From Desulfococcaceae bacterium HSG8 (GTDB taxonomy: Bacteria; Desulfobacterota; Desulfobacteria; Desulfobacterales; 4be13), in contig JAUCGG010000029.1 of the NCBI GenBank assembly GCA_030378015.1, positions 1 through 36,708 of the forward strand: DNA of 36,708 nucleotides. The letters are read 5' to 3'. The notes below the pieces were generated by a model. That model saw nothing but the letters and a program-made list of their open reading frames with translations. It made no database searches and was not told the DNA's origin. Positions 1 to 9,376 of this stretch are shown here, piece after piece (the stretch's first letter is position 1; every line of letters begins with the position of its first letter). The position numbers and the translations under genes are program-made.

Positions 1-696
1 AATAATTTCAAATCATTAAAGATAGAATTCGATAAATATCTTTCCAGTCGCGGGCCTTATGAATTCCAACCCTTCAGCGACATAAAAATTTTCGAGACTC
101 ATGTCAGAGATAAGATAAAGTGCCTTTTGCTGATATCCAGTTGGCATTACAATAATATATACAGAGATTATTCTCTCAAACCGGTTCTGGTCGGGGGGCG
201 TGACGGTAAGTTCTGGCAAAAGAGAATATTGGTAGGCGGGAACAACGCCAGATCCTTAAAAAAAGGGCGCCTCGCTTCTGCCAGCAGTATTCAACATACA
301 AAAAATGTACTCAGAGAGATGCTCAAGGAAAAAGAAAAGGCGGAAACCGCCAATATACTCACGGTTCCCAAGGATATTGATGCCCTGATGTCCGTGGGAT
401 TCGGAATGTCACAGTTTGCACTGACCACAGGGAACACCCTGAAGAAGCTGAAGGCTTTGAATCCTTACCTCTATAAAGATATTAAAGTTTTGGCAGAAAG
501 CAAAAAATCCCTGTTGCTGATACTGGCCGTACCCGAAAATTTTGTGAAGGATTCCGGAAAATTAATTAAAATCATACAGTCTATGTCCAAAGATCCGGAC
601 GGAAAAGACAAACTGAGAATGCTCGGATTGGATGATTGGCGGAAATTTGACCTCTCAGATGTCCTGATACTGGAAAAGGGTAGTCCTGGACAATAA
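1..696 (+). CDS. PhnD-like periplasmic substrate-binding protein, 3' part
   Basis: The reading frame is open from the first base, so the gene begins upstream of the window and about 231 C-terminal residues are visible. The TTG at 127 lies inside the frame and is not taken as the start. Features of the PhnD/phosphonate-type periplasmic binding fold (PF12974-like) are visible: a SSWHYNN segment, a VGGRDGKFWQKRILVGG stretch resembling the inter-lobe region, and a C-terminal VPENFVKDSGKLIKIIQSMSKDPDGK segment of the kind where these proteins describe a half-life of release and end with a short helix (the order is as seen, the assignment is by resemblance). The frame ends at TAA 694-696. No permease or ATPase gene follows; the next gene is a TonB receptor 228 bp downstream. 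A sensory rather than transport role is inference. The family call is moderate because the N-terminus and signal peptide are missing. Confidence 0.6.
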   Translation, partial: NNFKSLKIEFDKYLSSRGPYEFQPFSDIKIFETHVRDKIKCLLLISSWHYNNIYRDYSLKPVLVGGRDGKFWQKRILVGGNNARSLKKGRLASASSIQHTKNVLREMLKEKEKAETANILTVPKDIDALMSVGFGMSQFALTTGNTLKKLKALNPYLYKDIKVLAESKKSLLLILAVPENFVKDSGKLIKIIQSMSKDPDGKDKLRMLGLDDWRKFDLSDVLILEKGSPGQ

Positions 697-804
697 TAGA
701 ATTGCCCTGATTAACCGCATCTTTATTACGGATCCGGCAGGAGCGAATTTTCCATCTGCTTATATTCATATTCAGCAGATCAAAAATGTCTGAAAATCGG
801 GTCA

Positions 805-824
805 GGCGGATTGGCAAATCCGCC
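805..824. repeat. Short GC-rich hairpin in the gap before the TonB receptor
   Basis: An 8-bp stem (GGCGGATT / AATCCGCC) with a 4-nt loop, framed by GTCAG and CTGAC. There is no U-tract after it, so it is more like a REP-type hairpin than a classical terminator, although it may stabilise the 3' end of the upstream transcript. The same GGATTGGCAAATCC core recurs in repeats near 16815, 16945 and 21770. The rest of 697-924 shows nothing else. Confidence 0.5.
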
Positions 825-924
825 TTAACTGACCGGGATTTAAAAATTCTGTACGAACATTCATGAGTACGCCGGGGGCGTAACCTTTCAGATGTGCTGA
901 TTTTCAAAATTGAAAGGATAAATA

Positions 925-3078
925 ATGAAGATATTTATCATTATCATGTTCGTTTTAATTATTTTTAATGCAGTTTCCACATTTGCACAGGAAACTGCTG
1001 ATCATGAAATTGATCAGGAATTCAAATGGCTCCAGGAAGAAGCCGCTGTGGTTATGACAGCGATTGCCACCAAGACAGAAATGGATGCGGATCTTGTTCC
1101 CGGCATGGTAACAGTGCTTTTGGGAAAGGATCTGGAAGATCGGGGGGTACGAACGGTTTATGAAGCTTTGTCCCTGGTTCCGGGACTGAATACCTACCTG
1201 AATTCGCCGGGAGACGAGAATGTTTCCGTGAGAGGCATAGGCGGAAGCTTCTTCTCGGGTAATCTGAAACTTATGATGGACGGGGTTGCTCTGAACGACA
1301 GCATGAGCGCTGCGGGTTACGGATTATACATCATCCCTGTTGAGCAGGTTGAAAGAATAGAGATCATCCGGGGACCCGGATCGGTGATTTATGGCGACTA
1401 TGCTTATGCAGGTGTGATAAATGTGAGAACCCGCAAAGCAGGCAATCGGATTCATGGCAGTTGCGTATGGGAGCAATGGCTCCCTTACAGCTATGGCGGG
1501 GGCGGAACATTGACATATAAAGTTCCGGAAAAAGACCTGACCCTGAATTTAAATCTTTTCGCCCGGGAATCCGACGGCCCTGATATCGAAGCAGGTCAAG
1601 ACCGGCTTTATGAAGGATTTTTCGGTATGAAATTCGGCGAATTTTCGTATTCACCAGGCCCCACAAACGAAGTTCATGAAGACCGCATGATGAACCTTTC
1701 ATTAGAATACAAGGGTTTTTCACTTTCAGGCCAATATCTTTTAAATAGCAGAGGCGATTATTTCGGTATAATCCACGTCCTGCCCCCGGAGGATGACAGG
1801 GTTGTGGTATCCCATGAGCACGGGGCTTTGGAAGCCGGACAAACCCTTAATATTTCCGATACACTCAAGATGGATATCAAAGCAGGGTACCGACGATACG
1901 AATTTGATATCGATGATACCATAGGGCTTCCGCATGTAATGATGACTTTACCGGACGGATCAGCTATCCCTATCGCTCCTGCTGAGGGATCTGTTGCAGG
2001 GCCTCATTATGAAGAAAGAGAAGTTTATTTCGGAGCGGAGATGGTCTGGAGAAAAGCAGACCGACATACAATCCTGATGGGAACAAGGTACTCGGATATA
2101 GAAATGGGGGATGTATGGGTAGATTCCAATACCACTGACGACGAATACTGGGGAGTGATGAAACGGTATGACGGAGAACTGAACTGGTTGATCGAGGATC
2201 AGAAAAAAAGAATTTACAGTGCGTATTTCCAATGGATGTCTGATATAACAGATCATTTCACTCTTACGGGAGGTCTGCGATACGATCACTATAATGATAT
2301 GAAAGAGAGTCTGACCCCGAGAGCATCCGCAGTATGGCGTCTTACAGATCATCATATCTTAAAAGCCCAGTATTCGGAGGCTGTCCGCCCCCCATCTTTC
2401 ACCGAACTGTATAGCAGGGGGAATTCATTAATTCAAGGCAATCCCGATCTTGATTCGGAGCACATCAGAAGCTATGAACTGGGCTATATTTACAGACGCC
2501 CGCACACTACCGGCCGCATCACCCTGTTTTATTCAGAGCTGAGGGACAATATCGAATACCCCGAGTATGCGAATACGATAGGAGGGGTGGGGATACAGTA
2601 TAGGAATGCAGAGGACATCATCAGAACAAAGGGATTTGAACTGGAATCCGAGTATAAGATAGGGAAAACTCTCAAGCTGGATGCAAATCTCTCATATTCA
2701 GATACTGATGACGGAGAGACAGGGGAGCCTGTTGAGGGAGGATCTGACTGGATGGGAAATTTAGGGTTGTTATATCATCCGGTTCATGATGTCGCTCTTG
2801 CGCTGCAATATCATTATGTTGGGAATCGCCATCGGGCCCCCGATGATGACAGGGATGATGCAGATGCATACAATACTTGGAATCTGACTGCCAATGTTTA
2901 TAATCTGTTCACAAAGGGCCTGACATTACGCGCAGGGGTCAGGAATCTGTCTGATGAGGAAATCGTGCATCCTGCCCCTGTATTCAAAGATGAGGAAGGG
3001 AATATCGGCTACTATTACCGAGATGACTTTCCCCGCCCGGGACGTGAATGGTGGGTACAGTTTTCTTATGATTTCTGA
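925..3078 (+). CDS. TonB-dependent outer-membrane receptor
   Basis: A 717-residue outer-membrane receptor. Residues 1-22 form a signal peptide ending in TFAQ. The plug domain spans roughly residues 45-160 and shows the usual path: a LEDRGVRTVYEALSLVPGL segment, a VSVRGIGG strand, a LMMDGVALND segment and VEQVERIEIIRGPGSVIYG followed by AGVINVRT. The rest is barrel strands, with the late-barrel motif EAVRPPSFTELYSRGN followed by GNPDLDSEHIRSYELGY. The protein ends in a Phe after alternating hydrophobic residues (WVQFSYDF), a typical outer-membrane insertion signal. A purine-rich ribosome site (AAAGGAT) precedes the ATG. TonB/ExbBD genes are not in the window. The substrate cannot be read from sequence. 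The neighbouring periplasmic proteins and sensor kinase suggest uptake or sensing of a common ligand, which is inference. Confidence 0.93.
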   Translation: MKIFIIIMFVLIIFNAVSTFAQETADHEIDQEFKWLQEEAAVVMTAIATKTEMDADLVPGMVTVLLGKDLEDRGVRTVYEALSLVPGLNTYLNSPGDENVSVRGIGGSFFSGNLKLMMDGVALNDSMSAAGYGLYIIPVEQVERIEIIRGPGSVIYGDYAYAGVINVRTRKAGNRIHGSCVWEQWLPYSYGGGGTLTYKVPEKDLTLNLNLFARESDGPDIEAGQDRLYEGFFGMKFGEFSYSPGPTNEVHEDRMMNLSLEYKGFSLSGQYLLNSRGDYFGIIHVLPPEDDRVVVSHEHGALEAGQTLNISDTLKMDIKAGYRRYEFDIDDTIGLPHVMMTLPDGSAIPIAPAEGSVAGPHYEEREVYFGAEMVWRKADRHTILMGTRYSDIEMGDVWVDSNTTDDEYWGVMKRYDGELNWLIEDQKKRIYSAYFQWMSDITDHFTLTGGLRYDHYNDMKESLTPRASAVWRLTDHHILKAQYSEAVRPPSFTELYSRGNSLIQGNPDLDSEHIRSYELGYIYRRPHTTGRITLFYSELRDNIEYPEYANTIGGVGIQYRNAEDIIRTKGFELESEYKIGKTLKLDANLSYSDTDDGETGEPVEGGSDWMGNLGLLYHPVHDVALALQYHYVGNRHRAPDDDRDDADAYNTWNLTANVYNLFTKGLTLRAGVRNLSDEEIVHPAPVFKDEEGNIGYYYRDDFPRPGREWWVQFSYDF

Positions 3079-3085
3079 ACTGTGG

Positions 3086-3166
3086 TCGGTTGCCAGTTGC
3101 CAGTTGTCCGTTGTCAGTTGTAACAGGCAACGGACCACAGGCAACGGACCACGGACAACTGACAGG
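3086..3166. repeat. CAGTTGCCAGT-type short repeats, inverted pair
   Basis: The whole gap between the TonB receptor and the kinase is built of short units: first GGTTGCCAGTTGCCAGTTG-like copies, then their rough inverse (CAACGGACCACAGGCAACGG). The halves can pair. The CACGGACAACTGAC end recurs just before the regulator gene at about 28503, and the related CAGTC/GGCAACTGCC units form the array at 11429-11685. It lies in the leader of the kinase gene, 12 bp before its TTG. Confidence 0.7.
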
Positions 3167-3177
3167 AACTTCCTAAA

Positions 3178-6100
3178 TTGAAAAATAATACTCCAGAAAG
3201 CAAAATCACTGGCATTCGGAGTATCAAATGGCGCCTTATGATCGTCATGGCGAGCCTCATGGCGATCCTGGTGATCATACTGACATACACCCAGATTTCA
3301 TCGCAAAAAGAAATGCTGGAGAACGAACTGAATAAGAGAATCAGACTTTTAAAGGAAAACCTGATCGAACGGGGAAAAAGCCTGATCAGGGATCTTTCGC
3401 TTCAGGTGGAAAATGATATCGCTTCCTTTAATTTCTCCGGGGCTATGGAGGCGGTCAGGAACAGGGTCGGAAATAATGAGGAAATAAAATATGCGATCCT
3501 GATGGATTCTTCCGGCATCGTGCTTACGGATACCCTGAGATCCGAGCCTTTTGCCAAACTGACTGAAAGAGACACAAAGGCATTGAATCAGAAAAAGATC
3601 GCGGTAATGGAATATAAAGAAGGAAATGAATCCTTAATTGAAATCATAAACCCTGTGCAGGTCGGCACCGAACCCTGGGGGGTTTTAAGAGTGATTTATA
3701 CATTAAAACAACTGGACAGGGAAATCGAAAACTCCGAACTGCAGATCCGGGAGGAAATCAGGCGGCTATTTTACAAATCCGTAGCGACATCAATCGGATT
3801 TATAGGAGTATGTTTTGTCATTGTTTTCATCCTGTCGGCAAGACTTTTAAAGCCTCTTATCCTGCTCACAGGGCTGGCCAGGAAGCTTTCAAAAGGGGAT
3901 TTTTCCGTGTCTTCAACTATCCGTATTCGCTCAAAAGATGAGGTCGGTGTGCTTGCAGCGGCTTTTATTGAGATGAGCATGGAATTGAAATCGTCTTATG
4001 AAAAACTGGAGGAATATAACAAAACCCTTGAGCAGAGAGTCAGGAAAAGGACTGAAGAGATCCGCAAAAAGAATATCCGGTTAGGTAATGCGATATGGGA
4101 AGTTGAAACAGCAAAAAAAGAAGCTGAAAAAGCTGACCAGGCCAAAGGTGACTTCCTTGCTAACATGAGCCATGAAATCAGAACCCCTATGAACGCCATC
4201 ACCAACATGACCTATCTGGCTTTGAACCAGAACCTGCCTCCCAAGGCAATGAATTATCTGAATACTGTTCAGACATCTGCCCAGTCTCTTCTGCTACTGA
4301 TAGATGATATCCTGGATTTCTCCAAAATCGAAGCAGGGAAATTGTATTTGGAATTTTCTGATTTTCAACTACATGATACTATGGATAACATATCTGATAT
4401 GTTCGGAGGGAAAATCAGTGAAAAAGGGCTGGAACTGGTTATTTCAGTCAGCGAAGATGTGCCCGGCGCCCTGGTCGGAGATCCGCTCCGCCTCGGGCAG
4501 GTTCTCATCAATCTGGTAAATAATGCGATTAAGTTTACGGACAGGGGGGAGGTCATTGTCATGGTGGAAATGATAGAAAAATATCCGGATCGAACCCTGC
4601 TCAGATTCTCTGTCAGGGATACCGGAATCGGAATATCTCCTGAAAAACTGTCCCTGTTGTTTACACCTTTTACCCAGGCTGACAGCTCCACAACCCGGAA
4701 ATTCGGCGGCACCGGCCTTGGTCTTGCCATATCCAAACAACTGGTAATAATGATGAACGGAGAAATCCGGGCAGAAAGCACGCCGGATATGGGAAGCACA
4801 TTCCGGTTTACAGCAGCTTTTGGCCGACAGGCAGGGGATAAAGAACGAAAACAGATGGTTCCTCCTGACCTGCGGAAAGCAGGAATACTGGTGGCAGATG
4901 ATAATAAGGCTTCGAGGGACGCTTTGCAGGCGATTTTGGAGAAGCTTGAATTTGAGGTCACAACAGCCGCATCCGGAGAGGAAGCCTTGGAAAAACTGGC
5001 CTGTGAAAATCAATATGCACTGGCGATTATTGATCAGAGAATGCCAGGCACAGACGGGATCAGGGTTTCAGAAATTATCAGGGAGAATCCGAAACTTGAA
5101 CAACTGCCTATTATTATGATGGTTGAATTCGGAAAAGAGGAAATAATGCAGCGGGCCGAGGCAGCAGGTGTAAATGTTTTTCTCCCCAAACCAGTGAAAC
5201 AGAGTTTGCTTTTTCACGCCGTCATGGAAGCTTTCGGCCTGGAAAATAAAGAAGCATATGTAAATGAAGAAACAGCAGTCAGAAGAAACGGATCAGTTAA
5301 TAAAATTAAAGGGGTACGGGTACTTCTGGTTGAAGATAATTTTATCAATCAGGAAGTGGCAACAGAGATACTAAGCGTTGCCGGCGTGACGGTTGACATC
5401 GCTAATAACGGAAGAGAAGCTGTTGATATCTTACTCAGCCCGGCAGTACGCGACTACCATGCTGTGATGATGGATATCCAGATGCCGGAAATGGACGGAT
5501 TTGAAGCCACCCGTATTATCCGGGATGCCGGATGCGAAATCCCTGTTATAGCCATGACTGCCCACGCCATAAAGGGAGATCGCGAGAAATGTTTTGATGC
5601 GGGAATGGATGACTATGTGCCCAAGCCTGTAGAACCGAATCGTTTATATTCTGCTTTGGAGCGATGGACAAATATGGAAATACGAAACCCGGAACCGGAA
5701 ATACGAACTGGAAACGGAAATCCGGAAACCGAACTCCCGAACCTTCCCGGAATCGATATCGAATCCGTTCTGGAAAGACTCCAGGGAAATGTGAAACTTT
5801 TCAAAAACCTGTTAATTTCATTTCAAAAAGATTATATCGACGCGTCCCGGGAAATCAGGGACTCACTGGAAAAAGGTGATACTGCGTCCGCTATGCACCT
5901 GGCTCATACTATTAAGGGACTGGCGGGTAATCTTTCAGCAAATGAACTGCAAAAGGCAGCGCTGGCAATTGAGTCAGGAATTGAGCATGGACATACAGAA
6001 AACATTCTGAAACAACTGGAAGATTTTGATGATGCTCTGAATCTGGTTCTGGAATCAGCAAAACATCTGGAACAAAGAGAGAGGGGAGTGATATCCGGAA

Positions 6101-6369
6101 CATCGGATAAAAAAACTGAAATCGGACATACGCAACTGAATTCCCTGCTTGTCGGGCTTGCCGATCTTCTTATGGATAATAATCCGAAAGCAGAGGCATA
6201 TTTTGATTCGCTGAAACCTCTTTTAAGCGGCATCAGTGCTCAGGAAGATATAATAAATCTGGAGGATCAGATAGGCAGGTATGACTTTAAAAGTGCATGG
6301 AATACCCTTAGCGGAATAGCAGGCATGTCGGGAATTTCATTAGAAGGAGAAAGTCAGAATGAAGAATGA
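3178..6369 (+). CDS. Membrane hybrid histidine kinase, REC-REC-HPt
   Basis: A 1063-residue multi-step phosphorelay kinase. TM1 is near residues 17-39, a periplasmic ligand-binding region (Cache-like, about 160 residues) follows, TM2 is near 202-222, then a HAMP domain and a coiled coil. The HisKA H-box MSHEIRTPMN carries the phospho-acceptor His332. The HATPase domain has the N box (NLVNNAIKFTD), DTGIGI and GGTGLGLAI motifs. Receiver 1 has Asp619 (IIDQRMPGTDG), receiver 2 has Asp766 (MMDIQMPEMDG) and the HPt domain has His910 (HTIKGLAGN). A C-terminal 70-residue helical segment resembles the tail of the kinase at 7669-9201. The start is TTG at 3178; an ATG at 3238 would lose 20 residues before TM1. 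No DNA-binding response regulator is adjacent, so the final output is unknown. The next gene, 46 bp downstream, encodes a periplasmic binding protein that may feed its sensor domain (inference). Confidence 0.93.
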   Translation: MKNNTPESKITGIRSIKWRLMIVMASLMAILVIILTYTQISSQKEMLENELNKRIRLLKENLIERGKSLIRDLSLQVENDIASFNFSGAMEAVRNRVGNNEEIKYAILMDSSGIVLTDTLRSEPFAKLTERDTKALNQKKIAVMEYKEGNESLIEIINPVQVGTEPWGVLRVIYTLKQLDREIENSELQIREEIRRLFYKSVATSIGFIGVCFVIVFILSARLLKPLILLTGLARKLSKGDFSVSSTIRIRSKDEVGVLAAAFIEMSMELKSSYEKLEEYNKTLEQRVRKRTEEIRKKNIRLGNAIWEVETAKKEAEKADQAKGDFLANMSHEIRTPMNAITNMTYLALNQNLPPKAMNYLNTVQTSAQSLLLLIDDILDFSKIEAGKLYLEFSDFQLHDTMDNISDMFGGKISEKGLELVISVSEDVPGALVGDPLRLGQVLINLVNNAIKFTDRGEVIVMVEMIEKYPDRTLLRFSVRDTGIGISPEKLSLLFTPFTQADSSTTRKFGGTGLGLAISKQLVIMMNGEIRAESTPDMGSTFRFTAAFGRQAGDKERKQMVPPDLRKAGILVADDNKASRDALQAILEKLEFEVTTAASGEEALEKLACENQYALAIIDQRMPGTDGIRVSEIIRENPKLEQLPIIMMVEFGKEEIMQRAEAAGVNVFLPKPVKQSLLFHAVMEAFGLENKEAYVNEETAVRRNGSVNKIKGVRVLLVEDNFINQEVATEILSVAGVTVDIANNGREAVDILLSPAVRDYHAVMMDIQMPEMDGFEATRIIRDAGCEIPVIAMTAHAIKGDREKCFDAGMDDYVPKPVEPNRLYSALERWTNMEIRNPEPEIRTGNGNPETELPNLPGIDIESVLERLQGNVKLFKNLLISFQKDYIDASREIRDSLEKGDTASAMHLAHTIKGLAGNLSANELQKAALAIESGIEHGHTENILKQLEDFDDALNLVLESAKHLEQRERGVISGTSDKKTEIGHTQLNSLLVGLADLLMDNNPKAEAYFDSLKPLLSGISAQEDIINLEDQIGRYDFKSAWNTLSGIAGMSGISLEGESQNEE

Positions 6370-6415
6370 ACGGATACCTGTTGATTCATCTGATAAACGG
6401 AAAACGGAGGATTAA

Positions 6416-7336
6416 ATGAGAATTTTGAAACAAATCTGTTTTTTGGGGGTTGTTTTCCTTTTTCCGGGCATACTCTTCTCGGATGATAATAAGAAAATAC
6501 TGGTGATAAATTCCGATGTCTCAGTAGAAAGGTACGTTATGGTACATGAGGAGTTCAGGAAAAAGATTCCTTATCCGATTGCGGAAGTGAATCTGGAGGA
6601 TAGCAAATGGAAAAAACCCAATAATATCAAAGCTATGATAAATAATGAGAACCCCGATCTTGTATATTGTATCGGAACTAAAGCGTATGTTATTGCAAGC
6701 AAGTATGCTCCTGAAAAGAATCTTGTCTTTTCTTCAATTCTCAATTGGCGGCGACTGCCTCTTACCAAAAAGACTTACGGCATATCCAACGAACTTCACA
6801 CCGGAATGCAGATCATGCTGTTCCGCTATATGTTTCCCCATATTAAGAAAATCGGTGTATTGTACGGCAAACAATATAACAGGCAATGGGTAGCAGAAGC
6901 TACGGAAGCGGCAAAAAAGACATGTATAGAACTCGTGTGCGAGGCGATTTCAGACAGTAAGGAAACGATTCCCGCTCTGGAAAAATTACTTCTAAGAACA
7001 GATTCTTTCTGGCTCATAGCTGACCCTGTGATTATGTCTGAAAAAAAGATCCTGGGCCAAGTATTAAAAACGTGCAACGCCCGGAAAAAACCCATATTTT
7101 CTTATCACAGCGCATTTGCAAAATACGGAGCCATACTGATCGTTTCTGCGGATGATAAGACTATCGGGGGGCAGGCAGCAACTATTGCCGAGGAGGTACT
7201 CAGCCGCGTTGATATAGAGGAGAAAGTACAGTTCCCGGCAGGATCACAGATCACCTTGAACTTGAAAAAAGCAAAGGAATATGGTCTGAAATATAATGAG
7301 GATGCACTGGATTCTGTAAATAGCATTATTAAATAA
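6416..7336 (+). CDS. Periplasmic ABC-type substrate-binding protein (PF04392-like)
   Basis: A 306-residue secreted protein: signal peptide at residues 1-22 (hydrophobic run, then LFSDDNKK), then KILVINSDVSVERYVMVHEEF, a NPDLVYCIGTKAYVIASK segment, a KKIGVLYGKQYNRQWV segment opening the second lobe and KPIFSYHSAFAKYGAILIVSAD near the C-terminus. This pattern fits the ABC_sub_bind (PF04392) family, often found as single genes next to sensor kinases and TonB receptors. A strong ribosome site (GGAGG) precedes the ATG. No permease or ATPase gene is present. It probably forms an operon with the upstream kinase. Ligand unknown; members bind varied small molecules. Confidence 0.82.
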   Translation: MRILKQICFLGVVFLFPGILFSDDNKKILVINSDVSVERYVMVHEEFRKKIPYPIAEVNLEDSKWKKPNNIKAMINNENPDLVYCIGTKAYVIASKYAPEKNLVFSSILNWRRLPLTKKTYGISNELHTGMQIMLFRYMFPHIKKIGVLYGKQYNRQWVAEATEAAKKTCIELVCEAISDSKETIPALEKLLLRTDSFWLIADPVIMSEKKILGQVLKTCNARKKPIFSYHSAFAKYGAILIVSADDKTIGGQAATIAEEVLSRVDIEEKVQFPAGSQITLNLKKAKEYGLKYNEDALDSVNSIIK

Positions 7337-7483
7337 GGGGATTTCCAAGAAATAATAAAATACCCGCTGCTGCTCTCGGCTCGGGGTTGACAAATCTCTT
7401 GCCGCGGGGTTTATATGACCGTTTATATGAAAGGGTCATGTTCTTCCCCCTTCGGCAGGCTCAGGGAACGGGAACGAACTATT

Positions 7484-7625
7484 GTCCTTGTTCCCAAACT
7501 CCGTTTGGGAACACACCTGCCCGGCAAACTCTGTTTGCCATGCAAAACGGAGTTTTGCATGCAATTGCGTTCCCAAACGGAGTTTGGGAACGAGGATGGC
7601 TCACCTAACACTTTTAATTGCACCC
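7484..7625. mobile_element. MITE-like element, one terminus intact, flanked by 13-bp direct repeats
   Basis: The interval is bounded by identical 13-bp direct copies of GGAACGAACTATT (7471-7483 and 7626-7638; the boundary G may belong to the element). Its right end (7602-7625) matches the terminus of the element at 34134-34298: CACCTAACACTTTTAATTGC followed by ACCC. Its interior holds the palindrome GTTCCCAAACNCCGTTTGGG and the inverse copy CCCAAACGGAGTTTGGGAAC, also shared with the 34.1-34.3 kb copy. The matching left terminus is missing here, so this copy is partly degraded. The rest of the 332-bp gap (7337-7483 and 7639-7668) holds no gene. Confidence 0.6.
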
Positions 7626-7668
7626 GGAACGAACTATTCTGACTTTCATGGTTGTTGTACTAGGGAAC

Positions 7669-9201
7669 TCACGCTGAAGAGGGGTGCAGTTGCCTGGTAA
7701 TTTCCGCCAGGGTCTCCAGCGCTCCCTCAAAGTCATAATCATAAATATCCTTTTCAAGCTGACTGATCTGGTTTTCAAATCCGGAACCAGCCAGGTATTC
7801 CGCGAGTTCGTCCAAGCGTTCCAGGGCTTCGGTGTCGCCATATTTAAGAAGAGCAGATATTTCCTTCAGAAGCAAATCAATTTTTGAAGGAGGCGTCTGA
7901 TCATTTTCAGAGTCAGTGACTCGGACTTTCTTATGGCTGGAAAAAATTCGGACGGCTTTTCTTCCGGCTTCCACCATTTCACCCAGTTTCTGAAATCTCA
8001 GTGTGAGATAAAAAGTGCTTCCCTGGTTCGGTATGCTGTCCGCCCGGATATGTCCGCCCATCATCTCCGCAACCCGTTTACAGATCGCCAGGCCTAATCC
8101 TGTACCATCGAATTTTCTAGTAGATGAGCCGTCGCCCTGTGTGAAAAGCTCAAACAACTCCGATAGTCTCTCCCGAGGGATTCCGATACCGGTATCACTG
8201 ACGCAGAAGATCAGTTCTGCCTGATCTGGCGCTGTGTTCTCCGGTTCGGAAAGAATCACCCGGATCGAAATTTCTCCTGCTTCGGTGAATTTTACAGCAT
8301 TATCTGTCAAGTGACCGAGGATTTGCTCCAGACGTACAGGGTCGCCCACCAGGAAAATAGGAACACTTTCATCTATTTCAAACCTCAGTCGGATTCCCTT
8401 TTTTTCTGCATTCGGACTTATCCGGGTAAAAATATTTTCAAGGATACTATCCAGCCGGAAATCCAATGATTCAATATTTACCTTTCCGTTCTCTATCTTG
8501 GAAAAATCAAGAATATCAATGATCAGATTGGTAAGATTAAGAGATTCTGCCCGGGCCTCCTCCAAGTAGTCGCTCTGTTTCGGCGTCAGTTCCGTCTCCA
8601 AGGCAAGACAAATCATACCGTTGATTATATTCATGGGCGTCCTGAGTTCATGGCTCATCCTGGCCAGGAATTCGCTTTTGGCCTGGCTGGCTGCTTCCGC
8701 GGCTGTTTTGGCATTCTGAAGCTGCTCGTTGACTTTTTTCAGTTCATCAGTACGCAAGTCAACCAGCTCTTCAAGACGGTCCCGGTGTTTTCTAAGTTCT
8801 TCAAGAAGTGCATGGTTCTGTATGCGTAATCTTTTTTTTTCCAGTGCCTGATGAACGGTGTTGAGAAGCGCATCAATATTGTCCAGCGGCTTGGTCAGAA
8901 AATCAAATGCCCGGTCTTCTTTCAAAGCTTCTATGGCATTTTCAATTGTAGCAAAAGCAGTTAGAACAATAACTTCAACTTCTTTATCTATATTTCTGAC
9001 ATGATGAATGAATTCCAGACCATCCATCGCAGGCATACGGATATCGGTAATAATAAGGTCAAAGGACTCTGACTGAATGATATCCGTTGCTTCTATGCCG
9101 TTAAAAGCCTTTCTGACATAAAAGCCTCCCGCGTTTAATACCATTTCAAGCGCGTTCAGAATCTCAGGTTCGTTGTCAACAAGTAATATTTTTTCTTTCA
9201 T
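7669..9201 (-). CDS. Soluble receiver-histidine kinase
   Basis: A 510-residue cytoplasmic kinase without membrane segments. An N-terminal receiver has acidic residues near Asp9 and phospho-acceptor Asp53 ([13 protein letters not shown]) with FLTKPLD later. A coiled coil (about 125-170) leads to HisKA with His184 ([10 protein letters not shown]) and a HATPase domain with [16 protein letters not shown] and [12 protein letters not shown]. After it comes a roughly 70-residue helical tail (LLKEISALL ... [13 protein letters not shown]) like that of the hybrid kinase at 3178-6369. The receiver-first layout suggests it is itself driven by another kinase. It lies 174 bp downstream of the phosphatase gene, separated only by a heptamer array, and there is no clear ribosome site: the sequence before the ATG is the end of that array. 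Confidence 0.92.
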   Translation of the reverse strand: MKEKILLVDNEPEILNALEMVLNAGGFYVRKAFNGIEATDIIQSESFDLIITDIRMPAMDGLEFIHHVRNIDKEVEVIVLTAFATIENAIEALKEDRAFDFLTKPLDNIDALLNTVHQALEKKRLRIQNHALLEELRKHRDRLEELVDLRTDELKKVNEQLQNAKTAAEAASQAKSEFLARMSHELRTPMNIINGMICLALETELTPKQSDYLEEARAESLNLTNLIIDILDFSKIENGKVNIESLDFRLDSILENIFTRISPNAEKKGIRLRFEIDESVPIFLVGDPVRLEQILGHLTDNAVKFTEAGEISIRVILSEPENTAPDQAELIFCVSDTGIGIPRERLSELFELFTQGDGSSTRKFDGTGLGLAICKRVAEMMGGHIRADSIPNQGSTFYLTLRFQKLGEMVEAGRKAVRIFSSHKKVRVTDSENDQTPPSKIDLLLKEISALLKYGDTEALERLDELAEYLAGSGFENQISQLEKDIYDYDFEGALETLAEITRQLHPSSA

Positions 9202-9205
9202 TAAT

Positions 9206-9376
9206 TTTCACGTTTCACGTTTCACGTTTCACGTTTCACGTTTCACGTTTCACGCATCACGCATCACGCATCACGCATCACGCATCACGCATCACGTTTC
9301 ACGTTTCACGTTTCACGCATCACGCATCACGCATCACGCATCACGCATCACGCATCACGCATCACGCATCACGCAT
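9206..9376. repeat. 7-bp tandem array (CACGTTT / CACGCAT), about 24 copies
   Basis: Uninterrupted heptamers in blocks: CACGTTT copies, then CACGCAT, then CACGTTT, then CACGCAT. On the right the array runs into the stop codon of the phosphatase gene (TCA at 9376-9378), followed by two CAGGTTT variants inside the coding end. On the left it ends a few bases before the start codon of the kinase. Plus-strand frames through it are open only because CACGCAT happens to lack stops in 21 bp; no protein is implied. In the direction of the flanking genes every frame has a stop every 21 bp in the CACGCAT blocks. Confidence 0.95.

Noticed and set aside
581-907. Minus-strand frame in the first gap
   Set aside because: Overlaps the end of the PhnD-like gene and a hairpin; no recognisable protein or ribosome site.
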